Made by a program: the position numbers and the translations under genes. The notes below the pieces were generated by a model. That model was not told the DNA's origin. It searched no databases and saw nothing but the letters and a program-made list of their open reading frames with translations. A DNA stretch of 64,000 nucleotides from Brevibacillus brevis NBRC 100599 (GTDB lineage Bacteria; Bacillota; Bacilli; Brevibacillales; Brevibacillaceae), in NCBI RefSeq assembly GCF_000010165.1, contig NC_012491.1:4533501-4597500 (forward strand). Reading direction: 5' to 3'. Shown in pieces: positions 29,482 to 37,071 of this stretch. Positions within the stretch are counted from its first letter, which is position 1; every line of letters starts with the position of its first letter.

Positions 29482-29509
29482 AAAAAAGCCGCAGGCCATT
29501 ACCTGCGGC
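29482..29509 (-). terminator. Terminator-like hairpin in the ABC-F leader (candidate attenuator)
   Basis: GCCGCAGG and CCTGCGGC form an eight-base stem with a six-base loop followed by TTTTTTG on the minus strand. It lies about 100 bases upstream of the ABC-F start codon and no minus-strand gene other than a possible short leader ORF ends before it. Confidence 0.7.
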
Positions 29510-29544
29510 ATCGTGAAAGGGACCGACCTTACGTCAGTTACCCA

Positions 29545-29706
29545 TTATAGACAAGAACAAACCGCCCCTGATCGATGCATGGTACGCCTATGGAAACTCC
29601 GTTCAGTTGTATGCGCAAAAAAGGACAGACTGATCCCGTTGAATGTAAAATCATGCGTCATACTGGAAGTTTCTACCACAAACCACGCTTGAAGAGTTCC
29701 GGACAC
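29545..29706 (-). CDS. Possible leader peptide of the ABC-F gene, 53 aa
   Basis: A GTG-started reading frame with GGAGG nine bases upstream ends 36 bases before the leader terminator. Its product (starts MSGTLQAWFV, ends GAVCSCL) has no recognisable domain. The place between a possible promoter and an intrinsic terminator fits a regulatory upstream ORF, but coding is unproven; TATAAT also occurs across its stop codon, so a shorter transcript without the ORF is possible. Confidence 0.35.
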   Translation of the reverse strand: MSGTLQAWFVVETSSMTHDFTFNGISLSFFAHTTERSFHRRTMHRSGAVCSCL

Positions 29707-29770
29707 GTACACACACCTCCATTTCTCAAGGGATAGGAAATCACAACCATATCTTACATCAGGAGTTACA

Positions 29771-29815
29771 CAAAAACAAGAGGGCCTGCTACGTGCTCCT
29801 CGTTAGCAGGCCCTC
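29771..29815 (-). terminator. Strong terminator of the PrcB-like gene
   Basis: AGAGGGCCTGCTA and TAGCAGGCCCTCT (13 bases, perfect) are followed on the minus strand by TGTTTTTG, 22 bases after the stop codon. Confidence 0.9.
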
Positions 29816-29836
29816 TGCGTCGTTTGTTCGATTTTT

Positions 29837-30634
29837 TTATCGGCTTCCGTTGCCCTCTGTGGGAAACAGCGGCTTCTTCGTCTCTGCATCTAGAAAGGAA
29901 ATCGTCGTGTAAGGTGGCAACTTCACTTTTGCAGTCAAATACGGATAGGAAATTACTTGCGGATACATTTTGCCCGGATCAGGCTGCGTTTGTTTGACAT
30001 ACACAAAAAGCTGCTCCAAGCTCTGCTCGACTTTGGTTACCTGCAGTCCGTAGCCAGGATTCGGTGAGGACCCGCGTGCGATGACATAAAGATCTCCCTG
30101 CTTGTGAATGCCTTGCTGTTCTTTTACCGATTCAATAAACGTACGTTCCTGTTCTGTCAGCTTATCGGCATCGACAAGCGTAAAGGCACTCTCTTCCCCA
30201 GCCATCACAATTTCCACCGCCTTTTTCTCGGCATTCCACGTGATTTGATGTCCGGCCTGCTCTGCCATCCATCTCAACGGCACATACACTTGCTTGTCAC
30301 GCACGATTGCGCCCTGCCCATCTAACAGCCACTTGCCATTCAACGCTACTTTTCCTGTAACGAGTTGGAACGTCAGCGTCCCTTTTGCCAGCTTCATTTC
30401 TCCATTCGTTGCATCCTGTTTCCAAGTGCCTCCTAAAATCCGACTCGCATCCTCGGCAGTTACATAGGTACGCTGCTGGACGAGAATCGGTGCTTTTGCC
30501 AAGGAAGATTGCTCTCCGTTTACCAGTATCGCATTTGTCGTTGTTTGTGGTGTGCTAGTCACTGCCGCCTGCACAGGATAAGCCGCCAACACTTGCAGTG
30601 TCAGGGCAACAGCCAAAATCGATTTGCCTTTCAT
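29837..30634 (-). CDS. Secreted protein with copper-amine-oxidase-N-like (stalk) and PrcB-type C-terminal domains
   Basis: 265 aa exported protein. A signal peptide (MKGKSILAVALTLQVLAAYPVQAA) is followed by a pair of stalk repeats (TNAILVNGEQS...APILVQQRTYVTAEDASRILG and YVPLRWMAEQAGHQITWN), as in cell-surface proteins of Brevibacillus and Paenibacillus. The C-terminal part (ARGSSPNPGYGLQVTKVE...YPYLTAKV) resembles the PrcB C-terminal domain, found with secreted protease complexes. ATG 30634 is preferred since GGAGG lies seven bases before it. No protease gene is adjacent. Confidence 0.78.
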   Translation of the reverse strand: MKGKSILAVALTLQVLAAYPVQAAVTSTPQTTTNAILVNGEQSSLAKAPILVQQRTYVTAEDASRILGGTWKQDATNGEMKLAKGTLTFQLVTGKVALNGKWLLDGQGAIVRDKQVYVPLRWMAEQAGHQITWNAEKKAVEIVMAGEESAFTLVDADKLTEQERTFIESVKEQQGIHKQGDLYVIARGSSPNPGYGLQVTKVEQSLEQLFVYVKQTQPDPGKMYPQVISYPYLTAKVKLPPYTTISFLDAETKKPLFPTEGNGSR

Positions 30635-30733
30635 TGTTGTTCCTCCATCCCTCATCATCATTTTCGTCATTCTTTACTTGTTAGACATAGGTTACCTCTG
30701 TTTCGTTTCACTATGACTGAGATTGGCGAGAGA

Positions 30734-31672
30734 TTAGTGCAAAAGCCAATTTCCCATGACCAGAACAACCGGGATGGACAAGAGCGCCAGCAAGGTGGAA
30801 CAAACCGTCGTCATGGCCCCCATCTCCTCATCCGCTGCATAACGCCCGAACAAAATCGAGGCCAATGTCAGGGTGGGCATAGCTACTTGCACAAGGGAAA
30901 CGCTGACGATATCGCTGTCGATTGAAAAAACGGACAAAAGAAACGCCGTCATCAGCGGAAAAACAACGAGTTTAAACGTGAGTGGCATGCTCAAAAGCTT
31001 CAAGGATACTTGTGGTTTGTTGCGCAAAAACATAGGCAAAAGCATACCAATATACATCATGGCTAACGGAGAGGCAAGCTTGGACAGCGTTCCAAAAAGC
31101 TGCTTCACAGGCTCAGGAGGCACAAAACCGATGATGGCAGAACCGAGTCCAAATACAATCGCGATCATCGGGATGTTGATGAGTGTCTTGAGCCCTTTCA
31201 AGGAGAAGCTTCCTTTTTCCTGGAGCATCATCACCCCTACTGTCCATAGCACAACATCCACACCTGCGTCAAAAATCGCTGCCAAGAGTGCCCCTTTTGG
31301 CCCGAACAATGCTGCACAAAGCGGTAAACCGATGAAGCCTGTATTCCCCAAGCCAGACAAGAGCGCGATCTCCCGGCGTTTTTTCACAGGAAGCGGAAGA
31401 GCACGCGCACCTAACCAGCCGATGAAAATACCCAAGCAGTTCAGGATAATAGAAATGAAGAATATTGCAAAAATTTGGTATAGAATTTGTTGATCAATGG
31501 TTGTCTGAAAGATCCCGTCTAAAATAATGCACGGCATGGCCACGTTAATAATAATCGTGATGACGAGTTGGCGGGAGTCCGCAGTCAAGGGTTGTCGGTA
31601 GCCGATTAAGCTACCGATCCCAATGATGACGGCCATGATGAGGATGGACTGCTGCAACGTTTGTAGTTCCAT
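30734..31672 (-). CDS. AEC family transporter (auxin efflux carrier fold)
   Basis: Integral membrane carrier of 312 aa with ten hydrophobic segments, the cross-over motif region (NVAMPCIILDGIF; LGNTGFIGLPLCAALFG) and a C-terminal half repeat. Bacterial members carry organic acids such as malate or malonate, or other small anions; the substrate here is unknown. AGGAGGG precedes the ATG. The next gene upstream (31686-32087) is 13 bases away and probably in the same transcript. Confidence 0.88.
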   Translation of the reverse strand: MELQTLQQSILIMAVIIGIGSLIGYRQPLTADSRQLVITIIINVAMPCIILDGIFQTTIDQQILYQIFAIFFISIILNCLGIFIGWLGARALPLPVKKRREIALLSGLGNTGFIGLPLCAALFGPKGALLAAIFDAGVDVVLWTVGVMMLQEKGSFSLKGLKTLINIPMIAIVFGLGSAIIGFVPPEPVKQLFGTLSKLASPLAMMYIGMLLPMFLRNKPQVSLKLLSMPLTFKLVVFPLMTAFLLSVFSIDSDIVSVSLVQVAMPTLTLASILFGRYAADEEMGAMTTVCSTLLALLSIPVVLVMGNWLLH

Positions 31673-31685
31673 GCTGCCCTCCTGC

Positions 31686-32087
31686 CTACATTTCTACCGG
31701 AAGCCATTCGAGTTTTGCCGGCTCCCCTTTTTCACATGTTCGGAGCAAATCCCCGCACAAGGGAACAACCTGCTCAAGCGGAACACACCAGGAAAGGGGG
31801 AAGGCAACCTCACTACCCTCAATGACGAGTGTGGACATCACCGCCGATTGCTTGTCTGCCGCAAGGACAAAGTGCTGTTCAGAAGGCTCGTGTTCTTTCC
31901 ATTGCACCAATACTTTGCCGTTGTTCCCGCCTGCTACGACCAAATCAACATGGTCTCCGTACGCTGCGTGAACCAACGTCCGCGTTACTCCATCCAATTG
32001 AGCGATTTCCTTCAGCACTTCATGCCAGGCTACATGCTTTTGCTCGATTCCACTTCCATCTGTATACATACGCCAGTCGTTTAACAT
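31686..32087 (-). CDS. Small protein resembling Imm1-type immunity proteins
   Basis: 133 aa soluble protein. Its order of features (short N-terminal strand with TDGSG, a helix WHEVLKEIAQLDG, the VAGGNNGKVLVQW strands, then FPLSWCVPLEQVVPLCGDLL and a final LEWLP) resembles the Imm1 family linked to polymorphic toxins and bacterial deaminase-type toxins. No toxin gene is adjacent, so an orphan immunity gene or an unrelated role are both possible. AAAGGAGT lies upstream of ATG 32087. Moderate to low confidence in the family. Confidence 0.5.
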   Translation of the reverse strand: MLNDWRMYTDGSGIEQKHVAWHEVLKEIAQLDGVTRTLVHAAYGDHVDLVVAGGNNGKVLVQWKEHEPSEQHFVLAADKQSAVMSTLVIEGSEVAFPLSWCVPLEQVVPLCGDLLRTCEKGEPAKLEWLPVEM

Positions 32088-32297
32088 GTTGATTGACTCC
32101 TTTTGTCGGTGCGCTCTCCTATGAAGAACAAGCACGTCATTGCTTGTAGGCCTTTCAATTCGTACTAATTGTACGCTTCTTGACGGGGAACCTCAACCAC
32201 TACTTCTGCGCCAAGTTTTCGTCTCATGCACATAGCTACTGCGTGAATGGAGAATCCTTAAAAGAGATAGCCGGTATGTCGTTACTGTAGTGGTGGG

Positions 32298-32499
32298 GAG
32301 GAAACAGGAGAAAACGCTCAGATTCTTGTCCCACCCGCTGTGGGGTTGACTGCCCGCCTCCATGCAAAAAGCGAAACCGCGTCCAAAGTGGTCCTTTCAG
32401 GATGTATTTCAGAGGTGGACGCTTAAAGGCGTGTTTCGCTTTTTGCATTCCGTCTAAGTCGGTGTACCAAAGATCTTCGCTGTTTTCTCCTGTTTCCTC
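32298..32499. repeat. Long nested palindrome A
   Basis: About 200 bp able to fold on itself. Outer arms lie at 32298-32317 and 32479-32499 (20 bases with one insertion), a middle arm TGCAAAAAGCGAAAC (32363-32377) pairs with 32433-32447, and inner arms GCGTCCA / TGGACGC lie at 32379 and 32416. No convincing gene overlaps it. A structured RNA or a non-autonomous mobile repeat are both possible. Confidence 0.7.
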
Positions 32500-32570
32500 T
32501 ACGAGCTTTCCGTGTTTAAACAGGCTTTTAGAGATATAAAAGAATGGAAGAAATGTCATCAGTTACGACA

Positions 32571-32767
32571 GAGAAGAATATTTCCAGACGTAGCGACTTG
32601 TGGAGTCCTACCGAGCGGAGAAGGGATTCGCGGGCATCAGAAACGCAACCGTGCCCACGCGACGTAGCGGCTACCACTTTTGCGTTTCCCCGCGAATCCC
32701 TTCGGAGCGGACAGTCTTTACCCCCAGCAGGACGTAGCCTGGAGCCTAGACTGGAAATATTCTTCTC
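32571..32767. repeat. Long nested palindrome B with three GACGTAGC copies
   Basis: About 197 bp. Outer arms GAGAAGAATATTTCCAG (32571-32587) and its exact complement (32751-32767); inner arms AAGGGATTCGCGGG (32621-32634) with 32689-32702 and GAAACGCAA (32640-32648) with 32680-32688. GACGTAGC recurs at 32587, 32661 and 32731, about 70-74 bases apart. It is different in sequence from palindrome A. Confidence 0.75.
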
Positions 32768-32828
32768 TTCACCGCAGCTGTATAGTTCTCAATTCAAAGT
32801 AATCAAATAGGATTTAACAATTTAAAGA

Positions 32829-32857
32829 TTGACAAAGGCATGAACGACCACTACTAT
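32829..32857 (+). promoter_or_regulatory. Sigma-A promoter of the cystine transporter operon
   Basis: TTGACA, 17 bases, TACTAT. The minus-10 box ends 39 bases before the first tcyA start codon. Confidence 0.7.
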
Positions 32858-32896
32858 GAATCCATGAAATCCGATTAACATAAAGGGGATTACAAC

Positions 32897-33724
32897 ATGA
32901 AAAAAGTCATTCTTTCTACCTTACTCTCTTGTCTGCTACTGGGAATGGTTGGCTGTAGCACTTCCGGTTCTCCTTCTCAGCCGAATAATACGACTCCGCC
33001 TGCTGATCAAGCAGCTTCGCAAAATCTGCTGGAAAAAGTGAAAGCCGAGAAGAAACTCGTCATTGGTACGGAAGGTACATACTCTCCGTTTACGTTCCAT
33101 AATCAGTCGGGCACATTGACTGGCTATGATGTGGAAGTAATCACGGAGGTTGCCAAGCGACTCGGTGTAGAGCCTGTGTTCCAGGAAACCCAGTGGGATG
33201 CCATGTTTGCGGGACTCGACTCCAAACGCTTTGACGTCATTGCCAATCAGGTAGGAATCCGTCCTGATCGTCAGGAAAAGTACGATTTCTCCAAGTCATA
33301 TACGATTTCCCGTGCGGTTTTGGTCACGCACAAGGACAATAACACCGTCAAAGACTTCAAGGATATTAAAGGCTTAAAAGCCGGACAATCCATGACCAGC
33401 AATTACGCTGACCTCGCACGCTCCCATGAGGCAGAAATCGTCGGTGTAGACAACTTTAATCAGGCGATTGACCTGATCGCGCAAAAACGCGTGGACGTAG
33501 TGATCAACGATAATTTGTCGGTGCTTGATTTCCTGAAACAAAAGCCGGATACGCCAATCAAAGTCGTGGCGAAAAATACAGAAGGCCAACCAACCGCTTT
33601 CATGTTCCGCAAAGGTAGCACGGAATTGATTGATGCGGTTAACAAGGTGCTCGATGAGATGCAGCAGGACGGCACCCTTTCCAAAATTTCCGTCAAATGG
33701 TTCGGCGAAGATATCACGAAGTAA
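32897..33724 (+). CDS. tcyA: Cystine ABC transporter substrate-binding lipoprotein (copy 1)
   Basis: 275 aa lipoprotein exported and anchored by Cys20 (lipobox MVGC). The mature part follows B. subtilis TcyA closely: VIGTEGTYSPFTFHN, GYDVEVITEVAKRLGVEPVFQETQWDAMFAGLDSKR, FDVIANQVGIRPDRQEKYDF and the C-terminal GTLSKISVKWFGED. It binds cystine outside the membrane and delivers it to the permease encoded downstream. AAAGGGGA precedes the ATG. It is followed by a second, very similar copy with its own promoter. Confidence 0.9.
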   Translation: MKKVILSTLLSCLLLGMVGCSTSGSPSQPNNTTPPADQAASQNLLEKVKAEKKLVIGTEGTYSPFTFHNQSGTLTGYDVEVITEVAKRLGVEPVFQETQWDAMFAGLDSKRFDVIANQVGIRPDRQEKYDFSKSYTISRAVLVTHKDNNTVKDFKDIKGLKAGQSMTSNYADLARSHEAEIVGVDNFNQAIDLIAQKRVDVVINDNLSVLDFLKQKPDTPIKVVAKNTEGQPTAFMFRKGSTELIDAVNKVLDEMQQDGTLSKISVKWFGEDITK

Positions 33725-33734
33725 TTCTTAGCCG

Positions 33735-33763
33735 TTGACAAAATTGTCTGTCCCTTTTAGTAT
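33735..33763 (+). promoter_or_regulatory. Promoter in front of the second tcyA copy
   Basis: TTGACA, 17 bases, TAGTAT. The minus-35 overlaps the small inverted repeat GACAAAATTGTC, a possible regulator site. The position suggests that copy 2 and tcyBC can be transcribed separately from copy 1. Confidence 0.6.
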
Positions 33764-33804
33764 GTTCCTATTCAAATTCACATCGGTTTAGTGGGGGTTA
33801 CTTT

Positions 33805-34638
33805 ATGAAAAAACTATTATTTTCCCTTCTCGCTTCCACTCTGTTAGTCGCATTGGCAGGTTGCGGGTCGTCTTCAACAGGACAATCACCGCAAAATAGT
33901 GCCGCTCCTGCCCCAACAGAAGAGAAAAAAGAACAAAACTTGTTGGAAAAAGTAAAAGCTGACGGTAAAATGCTGATCGGAACCGAGGGCACATACGCGC
34001 CGTTTACGTTCCACGATCAGTCTGGCAAGCTGACAGGCTATGATGTGGAGGTCGTGACAGAGGTAGCAAAGCGCATCGGCGTCGAACCTGTGTTTCAAGA
34101 AACACAATGGGATGCCATGTTCGCTGGACTTGACTCCAAGCGCTTTGATGTCGTAGCGAATCAGGTAGGCATTCGCCCTGATCGTCAGGAAAAATACGAT
34201 TTCTCCAATCCATATACCGTTTCCACAGCAGTCCTTGTCACCCATAAAGACAACACGACCGTAAAAGGCTTTGCGGATATTAAAGGTCTAAAAGCAGCGC
34301 AAACATTGACGAGCAACCTCACAGATATCGCGAAGAAAAACGGAGCGGAAATCGTCGGTGTGGAAGGCTTTAACCAAGCGATTGACCTGCTTGTTTCCAA
34401 GCGTGTAGACGTTACGATCAACGATGGGATTTCCCTGTTGGACTTCATGAAGCAAAAACCTGATGTTCCGATCAAAATTATCGCAAAAGATCCGAACGTA
34501 GCGAAAAACGGCTTCCTCTTCCGCAAGGGCAGCACAGAGCTGGTTGATGCATTCAACAAAGCACTGGATGACATGACGAAAGATGGTACCCTCGCAAAAA
34601 TATCAGAGAAATGGTTTGGTGCAGATGTCTCTAAGTAG
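33805..34638 (+). CDS. tcyA: Cystine ABC transporter substrate-binding lipoprotein (copy 2)
   Basis: 277 aa paralogue of the preceding gene, with lipobox LAGC (Cys20). It keeps the same order of blocks (MLIGTEGTYAPFTFHD, ETQWDAMFAGLDSKR, NQVGIRPDRQEKYDFS). Differences are mostly in the signal region, a short Ser/Gln-rich linker and residues 170-240. The tandem pair points to a recent duplication within the operon. The stop codon overlaps the permease start by 14 bases. Confidence 0.9.
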   Translation: MKKLLFSLLASTLLVALAGCGSSSTGQSPQNSAAPAPTEEKKEQNLLEKVKADGKMLIGTEGTYAPFTFHDQSGKLTGYDVEVVTEVAKRIGVEPVFQETQWDAMFAGLDSKRFDVVANQVGIRPDRQEKYDFSNPYTVSTAVLVTHKDNTTVKGFADIKGLKAAQTLTSNLTDIAKKNGAEIVGVEGFNQAIDLLVSKRVDVTINDGISLLDFMKQKPDVPIKIIAKDPNVAKNGFLFRKGSTELVDAFNKALDDMTKDGTLAKISEKWFGADVSK

Positions 34639-35320
34639 CTTCTTTGAAAACCCAGAACGCCTGAACCGATGGATCGATATCGCGCAAAGCTCCTTTCTTC
34701 CTCTGTTGAAAGGAGCCTTGCTCTATTCTTTAACAATCGCCATCGCTGCCTTTTTCATTGGTCTGATCCTTGCCGTTCTCACTGCGCTGGCACGACTATC
34801 CGGCATTAAGCCGCTGATTGGCATCGCCCGCTTTTATGTATCGATCATTCGCGGTACCCCTTTATTGGTCCAATTGTTCATCATTTTTTATGGCCTCCCG
34901 AGCATCGGCTTGATGATCGATCCGATACCGTCGGCAATCATCGGCTTCTCTCTCAGCGTCGGTGCCTACTCTTCCGAGGTAGTACGTGCCGCGATCTTGT
35001 CGATTCAAAAAGGGCAATGGGAAGCAGCCTACTCTCTGGGAATGACCTACTGGCAAGCACTGCGCAGGGTCGTGCTCCCTCAGGCAGCTCGCGTCTCCAT
35101 TCCTCCTTTGTCCAACTCGTTTATTAGTTTGGTCAAGGATACTTCGCTGGCTTCGGTCGTTCTGGTACCGGAAATGTTTCGCAAAGCCCAAGAAGTCGTT
35201 GCTGCGACATATGAGCCGTTGCTCGTCTATGCGGAAGCAGCCCTTATCTACTGGGTGATTTGCTTCGTACTCTCCATTATCCAGGATCGCATCGAAAACA
35301 AGCTGGACCGTTATGTCTAA
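34625..35320 (+). CDS. tcyB: Cystine ABC transporter permease
   Basis: 231 aa polar amino acid permease of the HisMQ type, with five membrane segments and the EAA loop (WEAAYSLGMTYWQALRRVVLPQAARVSIPPLSN). ATG 34625 gives the length of B. subtilis TcyB (about 234 aa). A longer reading from 34583 would add residues out of the binding-protein gene. It overlaps tcyA copy 2, which implies coupled translation. Confidence 0.9.
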   Translation: MSLSSFFENPERLNRWIDIAQSSFLPLLKGALLYSLTIAIAAFFIGLILAVLTALARLSGIKPLIGIARFYVSIIRGTPLLVQLFIIFYGLPSIGLMIDPIPSAIIGFSLSVGAYSSEVVRAAILSIQKGQWEAAYSLGMTYWQALRRVVLPQAARVSIPPLSNSFISLVKDTSLASVVLVPEMFRKAQEVVAATYEPLLVYAEAALIYWVICFVLSIIQDRIENKLDRYV

Positions 35321-35337
35321 AAAGCAGGTGAAAACGA

Positions 35338-36072
35338 ATGATTACGATCACGGATGTGCATAAACAATTCAACACCTTACATGTGCTCAAAGGCATTTCC
35401 CTCTCGGTGGAAAAAGGAAAGGTAGTTGTTATCATCGGTCCTTCTGGCTCCGGCAAAACAACCTTGCTTCGCTGCCTGAATGCACTTGAGGTTCCGACCA
35501 GCGGCAGCGTCCAGATCGGGGACGTCAAGCTGGACTTTTCCAAAAAAGTTGAGCGAACAAGTATTCCGAAGCTGCGGAAGCAAACCGGGATGGTGTTTCA
35601 AAACTACAATCTGTTCCCGCACATGACAGCCCTTGAAAATGTGATGGAGGGGCCCGTCACTGTCAAAAAAGAAGACAAAGAAAAAGCACGTGCGAAAGCC
35701 GCTGCTCTCCTGACAAAGGTTGGTCTCGGTGACAAGCTGGACCATTTTCCTGCACAGTTGTCTGGCGGACAGCAGCAGCGCGTAGGGATTGCCCGCGCAC
35801 TGGCGATGGACCCGCAAGTCATGCTATTTGACGAGCCTACTTCCGCTCTCGACCCGGAGCTCGTTGGCGAAGTGTTGAAGGTGATGAAGGAGCTTGCCCA
35901 GGAAGGAATGACAATGATCGTCGTCACACACGAGATGGGGTTCGCCCGTGAAGTTGCCGACGAGGTGATTTTCATGGACCAAGGCGTCATCGTGGAGCGA
36001 GATACACCTTCCCACTTGTTCGCAAAGCCGCGTGAGGAACGTACACGTCAGTTTTTGCAGCATTTGAAGTAG
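35338..36072 (+). CDS. tcyC: Cystine ABC transporter ATP-binding protein
   Basis: 244 aa ATPase with Walker [11 protein letters not shown]-loop [17 protein letters not shown], signature [15 protein letters not shown], Walker [13 protein letters not shown] and switch histidine [12 protein letters not shown]. It drives cystine import with tcyB. AGCAGGTGA lies before the ATG, 17 bases after tcyB. A strong terminator follows. Confidence 0.92.
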   Translation: MITITDVHKQFNTLHVLKGISLSVEKGKVVVIIGPSGSGKTTLLRCLNALEVPTSGSVQIGDVKLDFSKKVERTSIPKLRKQTGMVFQNYNLFPHMTALENVMEGPVTVKKEDKEKARAKAAALLTKVGLGDKLDHFPAQLSGGQQQRVGIARALAMDPQVMLFDEPTSALDPELVGEVLKVMKELAQEGMTMIVVTHEMGFAREVADEVIFMDQGVIVERDTPSHLFAKPREERTRQFLQHLK

Positions 36073-36080
36073 TAACCAGA

Positions 36081-36124
36081 AAAAAGACTCTGTCTCTTGT
36101 ATAAGAGCACAGAGTCTTTTCTTT
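36081..36124 (+). terminator. Intrinsic terminator of the tcy operon
   Basis: AAAAGACTCTGT and ACAGAGTCTTTT form a 12-base stem with TCTTTG downstream. Its A-rich left side may also stop minus-strand transcription of the yjcZ gene. Confidence 0.85.
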
Positions 36125-36135
36125 GCAAGCGTACC

Positions 36136-36231
36136 TTAATCATCAAAGAAGCAAATCACTAGAAAAATAATAATGAGAATCCAAATGAACCCGCCACCAA
36201 AAAAGCCGAAACCATCGCGATTGCAACCCAT
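36136..36231 (-). CDS. YjcZ family small hydrophobic protein, 31 aa
   Basis: A very short gene: MGCNRDGFGFFGGG followed by a single hydrophobic helix (FIWILIIIFLVICFF) and a DD end. This is the hallmark of the YjcZ family of small proteins found in sporulating Bacilli. GGGGAG lies eight bases upstream of the ATG. Easily missed because of its size. Confidence 0.85.
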   Translation of the reverse strand: MGCNRDGFGFFGGGFIWILIIIFLVICFFDD

Positions 36232-36502
36232 GATCTTCTCTCCCCCTCTCATTGAGATCAGATGGAAGCACCGATCTGCTGGCAAGGATCAGTACTGCAT
36301 TCAGCTTATGACAGTCGCATCTCCCCTGTATGGATGCCTGTCTATCCCAGCGATCAAAAAGAAAAAAAACGGGTGCTTGCCCTCGGCATTTAGACAAAAC
36401 CTAAAAATTAACAAATGCTTCATGTTCTCTCTACTCTTCCTTAACATCAGACAACTATCATGAATGTGTCAGACCCTACGATGGACATTACGTCCTCCAT
36501 TT
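36232..36502. other. Gene-free stretch before an orphan terminator
   Basis: No gene is supported here. The stretch leads into the plus-strand terminator at 36503-36544, although no plus-strand gene ends upstream after the tcy terminator. It may encode a small RNA or a leader. Confidence 0.4.
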
Positions 36503-36544
36503 CCGCCCGAATAGCCCCCTTCTACATCGGGCGGGCTTTTTTTC
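36503..36544 (+). terminator. Orphan intrinsic terminator
   Basis: CCGCCCGA (36503-36510) and TCGGGCGG (36527-36534) form a perfect stem followed by GCTTTTTTTC. It lies 63 bases upstream of the SnoaL-like gene start and has no gene before it on this strand. Confidence 0.8.
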
Positions 36545-36606
36545 TTTGCCGCAAACCTATAAAATATGGATAAATAGACCATTTATAGCGGAGAGAGGGA
36601 TCATTT

Positions 36607-36981
36607 GTGGAAGGATATAAACAGGCGTTCGCGCAATATATGGACGCTACTAATACACATGACTTTGCCAATGTAGAGAAAGTGCTTCATCCGAATGCTA
36701 TTTACTGGTTTTCCGACAAGACTTGTACATCGATGAGTGAGATCCGCGCTTACTTTGAAAATGCATGGCATCTGATCAAGGATGAAGTCTATGCGGCTAC
36801 GGATGTCCAGTGGATTGCTGTCGATCAAAGATCCGCTAGCTGTGTATATACGTATGAATATCAAGGCTATTATAACGGGGAATTCGTCAAGGGAAGTGGC
36901 AGAGCCACGAATATTTTTACGAAAACGGAGACAGATGAATGGAAGCTCATTCATGAGCATTTGAGCGGCAAAGTTGAGTAA
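36607..36981 (+). CDS. SnoaL-like / NTF2-fold protein
   Basis: 124 aa protein of the cone-shaped NTF2-like fold (YKQAFAQYMDATNTHDFANVEKVLHPNAIYWFSD, later TDEWKLIHEHLSGKVE). Members are stress-related small enzymes or ligand binders; function cannot be read here. The start is GTG with AGAGGG seven bases upstream. Confidence 0.8.
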   Translation: MEGYKQAFAQYMDATNTHDFANVEKVLHPNAIYWFSDKTCTSMSEIRAYFENAWHLIKDEVYAATDVQWIAVDQRSASCVYTYEYQGYYNGEFVKGSGRATNIFTKTETDEWKLIHEHLSGKVE

Positions 36982-36982
36982 G

Positions 36983-37018
36983 CAAAAAAAGAAAAGCCTC
37001 GCTAGGAAGCAAGGCTTT
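36983..37018 (-). terminator. Intrinsic terminator of the nucleotidyltransferase gene
   Basis: AAAGCCTTGC and GCGAGGCTTT form a stem with one mismatch, followed on the minus strand by TCTTTTTTT. Confidence 0.75.
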
Positions 37019-37028
37019 CTTGGAAGGT

Positions 37029-37067
37029 TGAGACCCCTACGTACAAAGGGTCTCATTTGTTTTTTTA
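37029..37067 (+). terminator. Intrinsic terminator of the SnoaL-like gene
   Basis: TGAGACCC and GGGTCTCA form a perfect eight-base stem followed by TTTGTTTTTTT on the plus strand. It lies close to the convergent gene end at 37072. Confidence 0.85.
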
Positions 37068-37071
37068 TCCA

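Noticed and set aside
29382..29560. T-box riboswitch in front of the ABC-F gene
   Set aside because: The conserved T-box sequence (AGGGTGGnACCGCG type) is not present; only a simple terminator is seen.
32236..32559. Minus-strand open frame of 107 codons across palindrome A
   Set aside because: No ribosome-binding site, no family resemblance, and the sequence is explained by the nested inverted repeat.
32544..32810. Plus-strand open frame of 88 codons across palindrome B
   Set aside because: Arg/Ser/Pro-rich composition that follows from the palindrome; no ribosome site.
36464..36577. Plus-strand small open frame (MNVSDPTMD...) running through the orphan terminator
   Set aside because: No ribosome site and the frame crosses the terminator stem and T-run.
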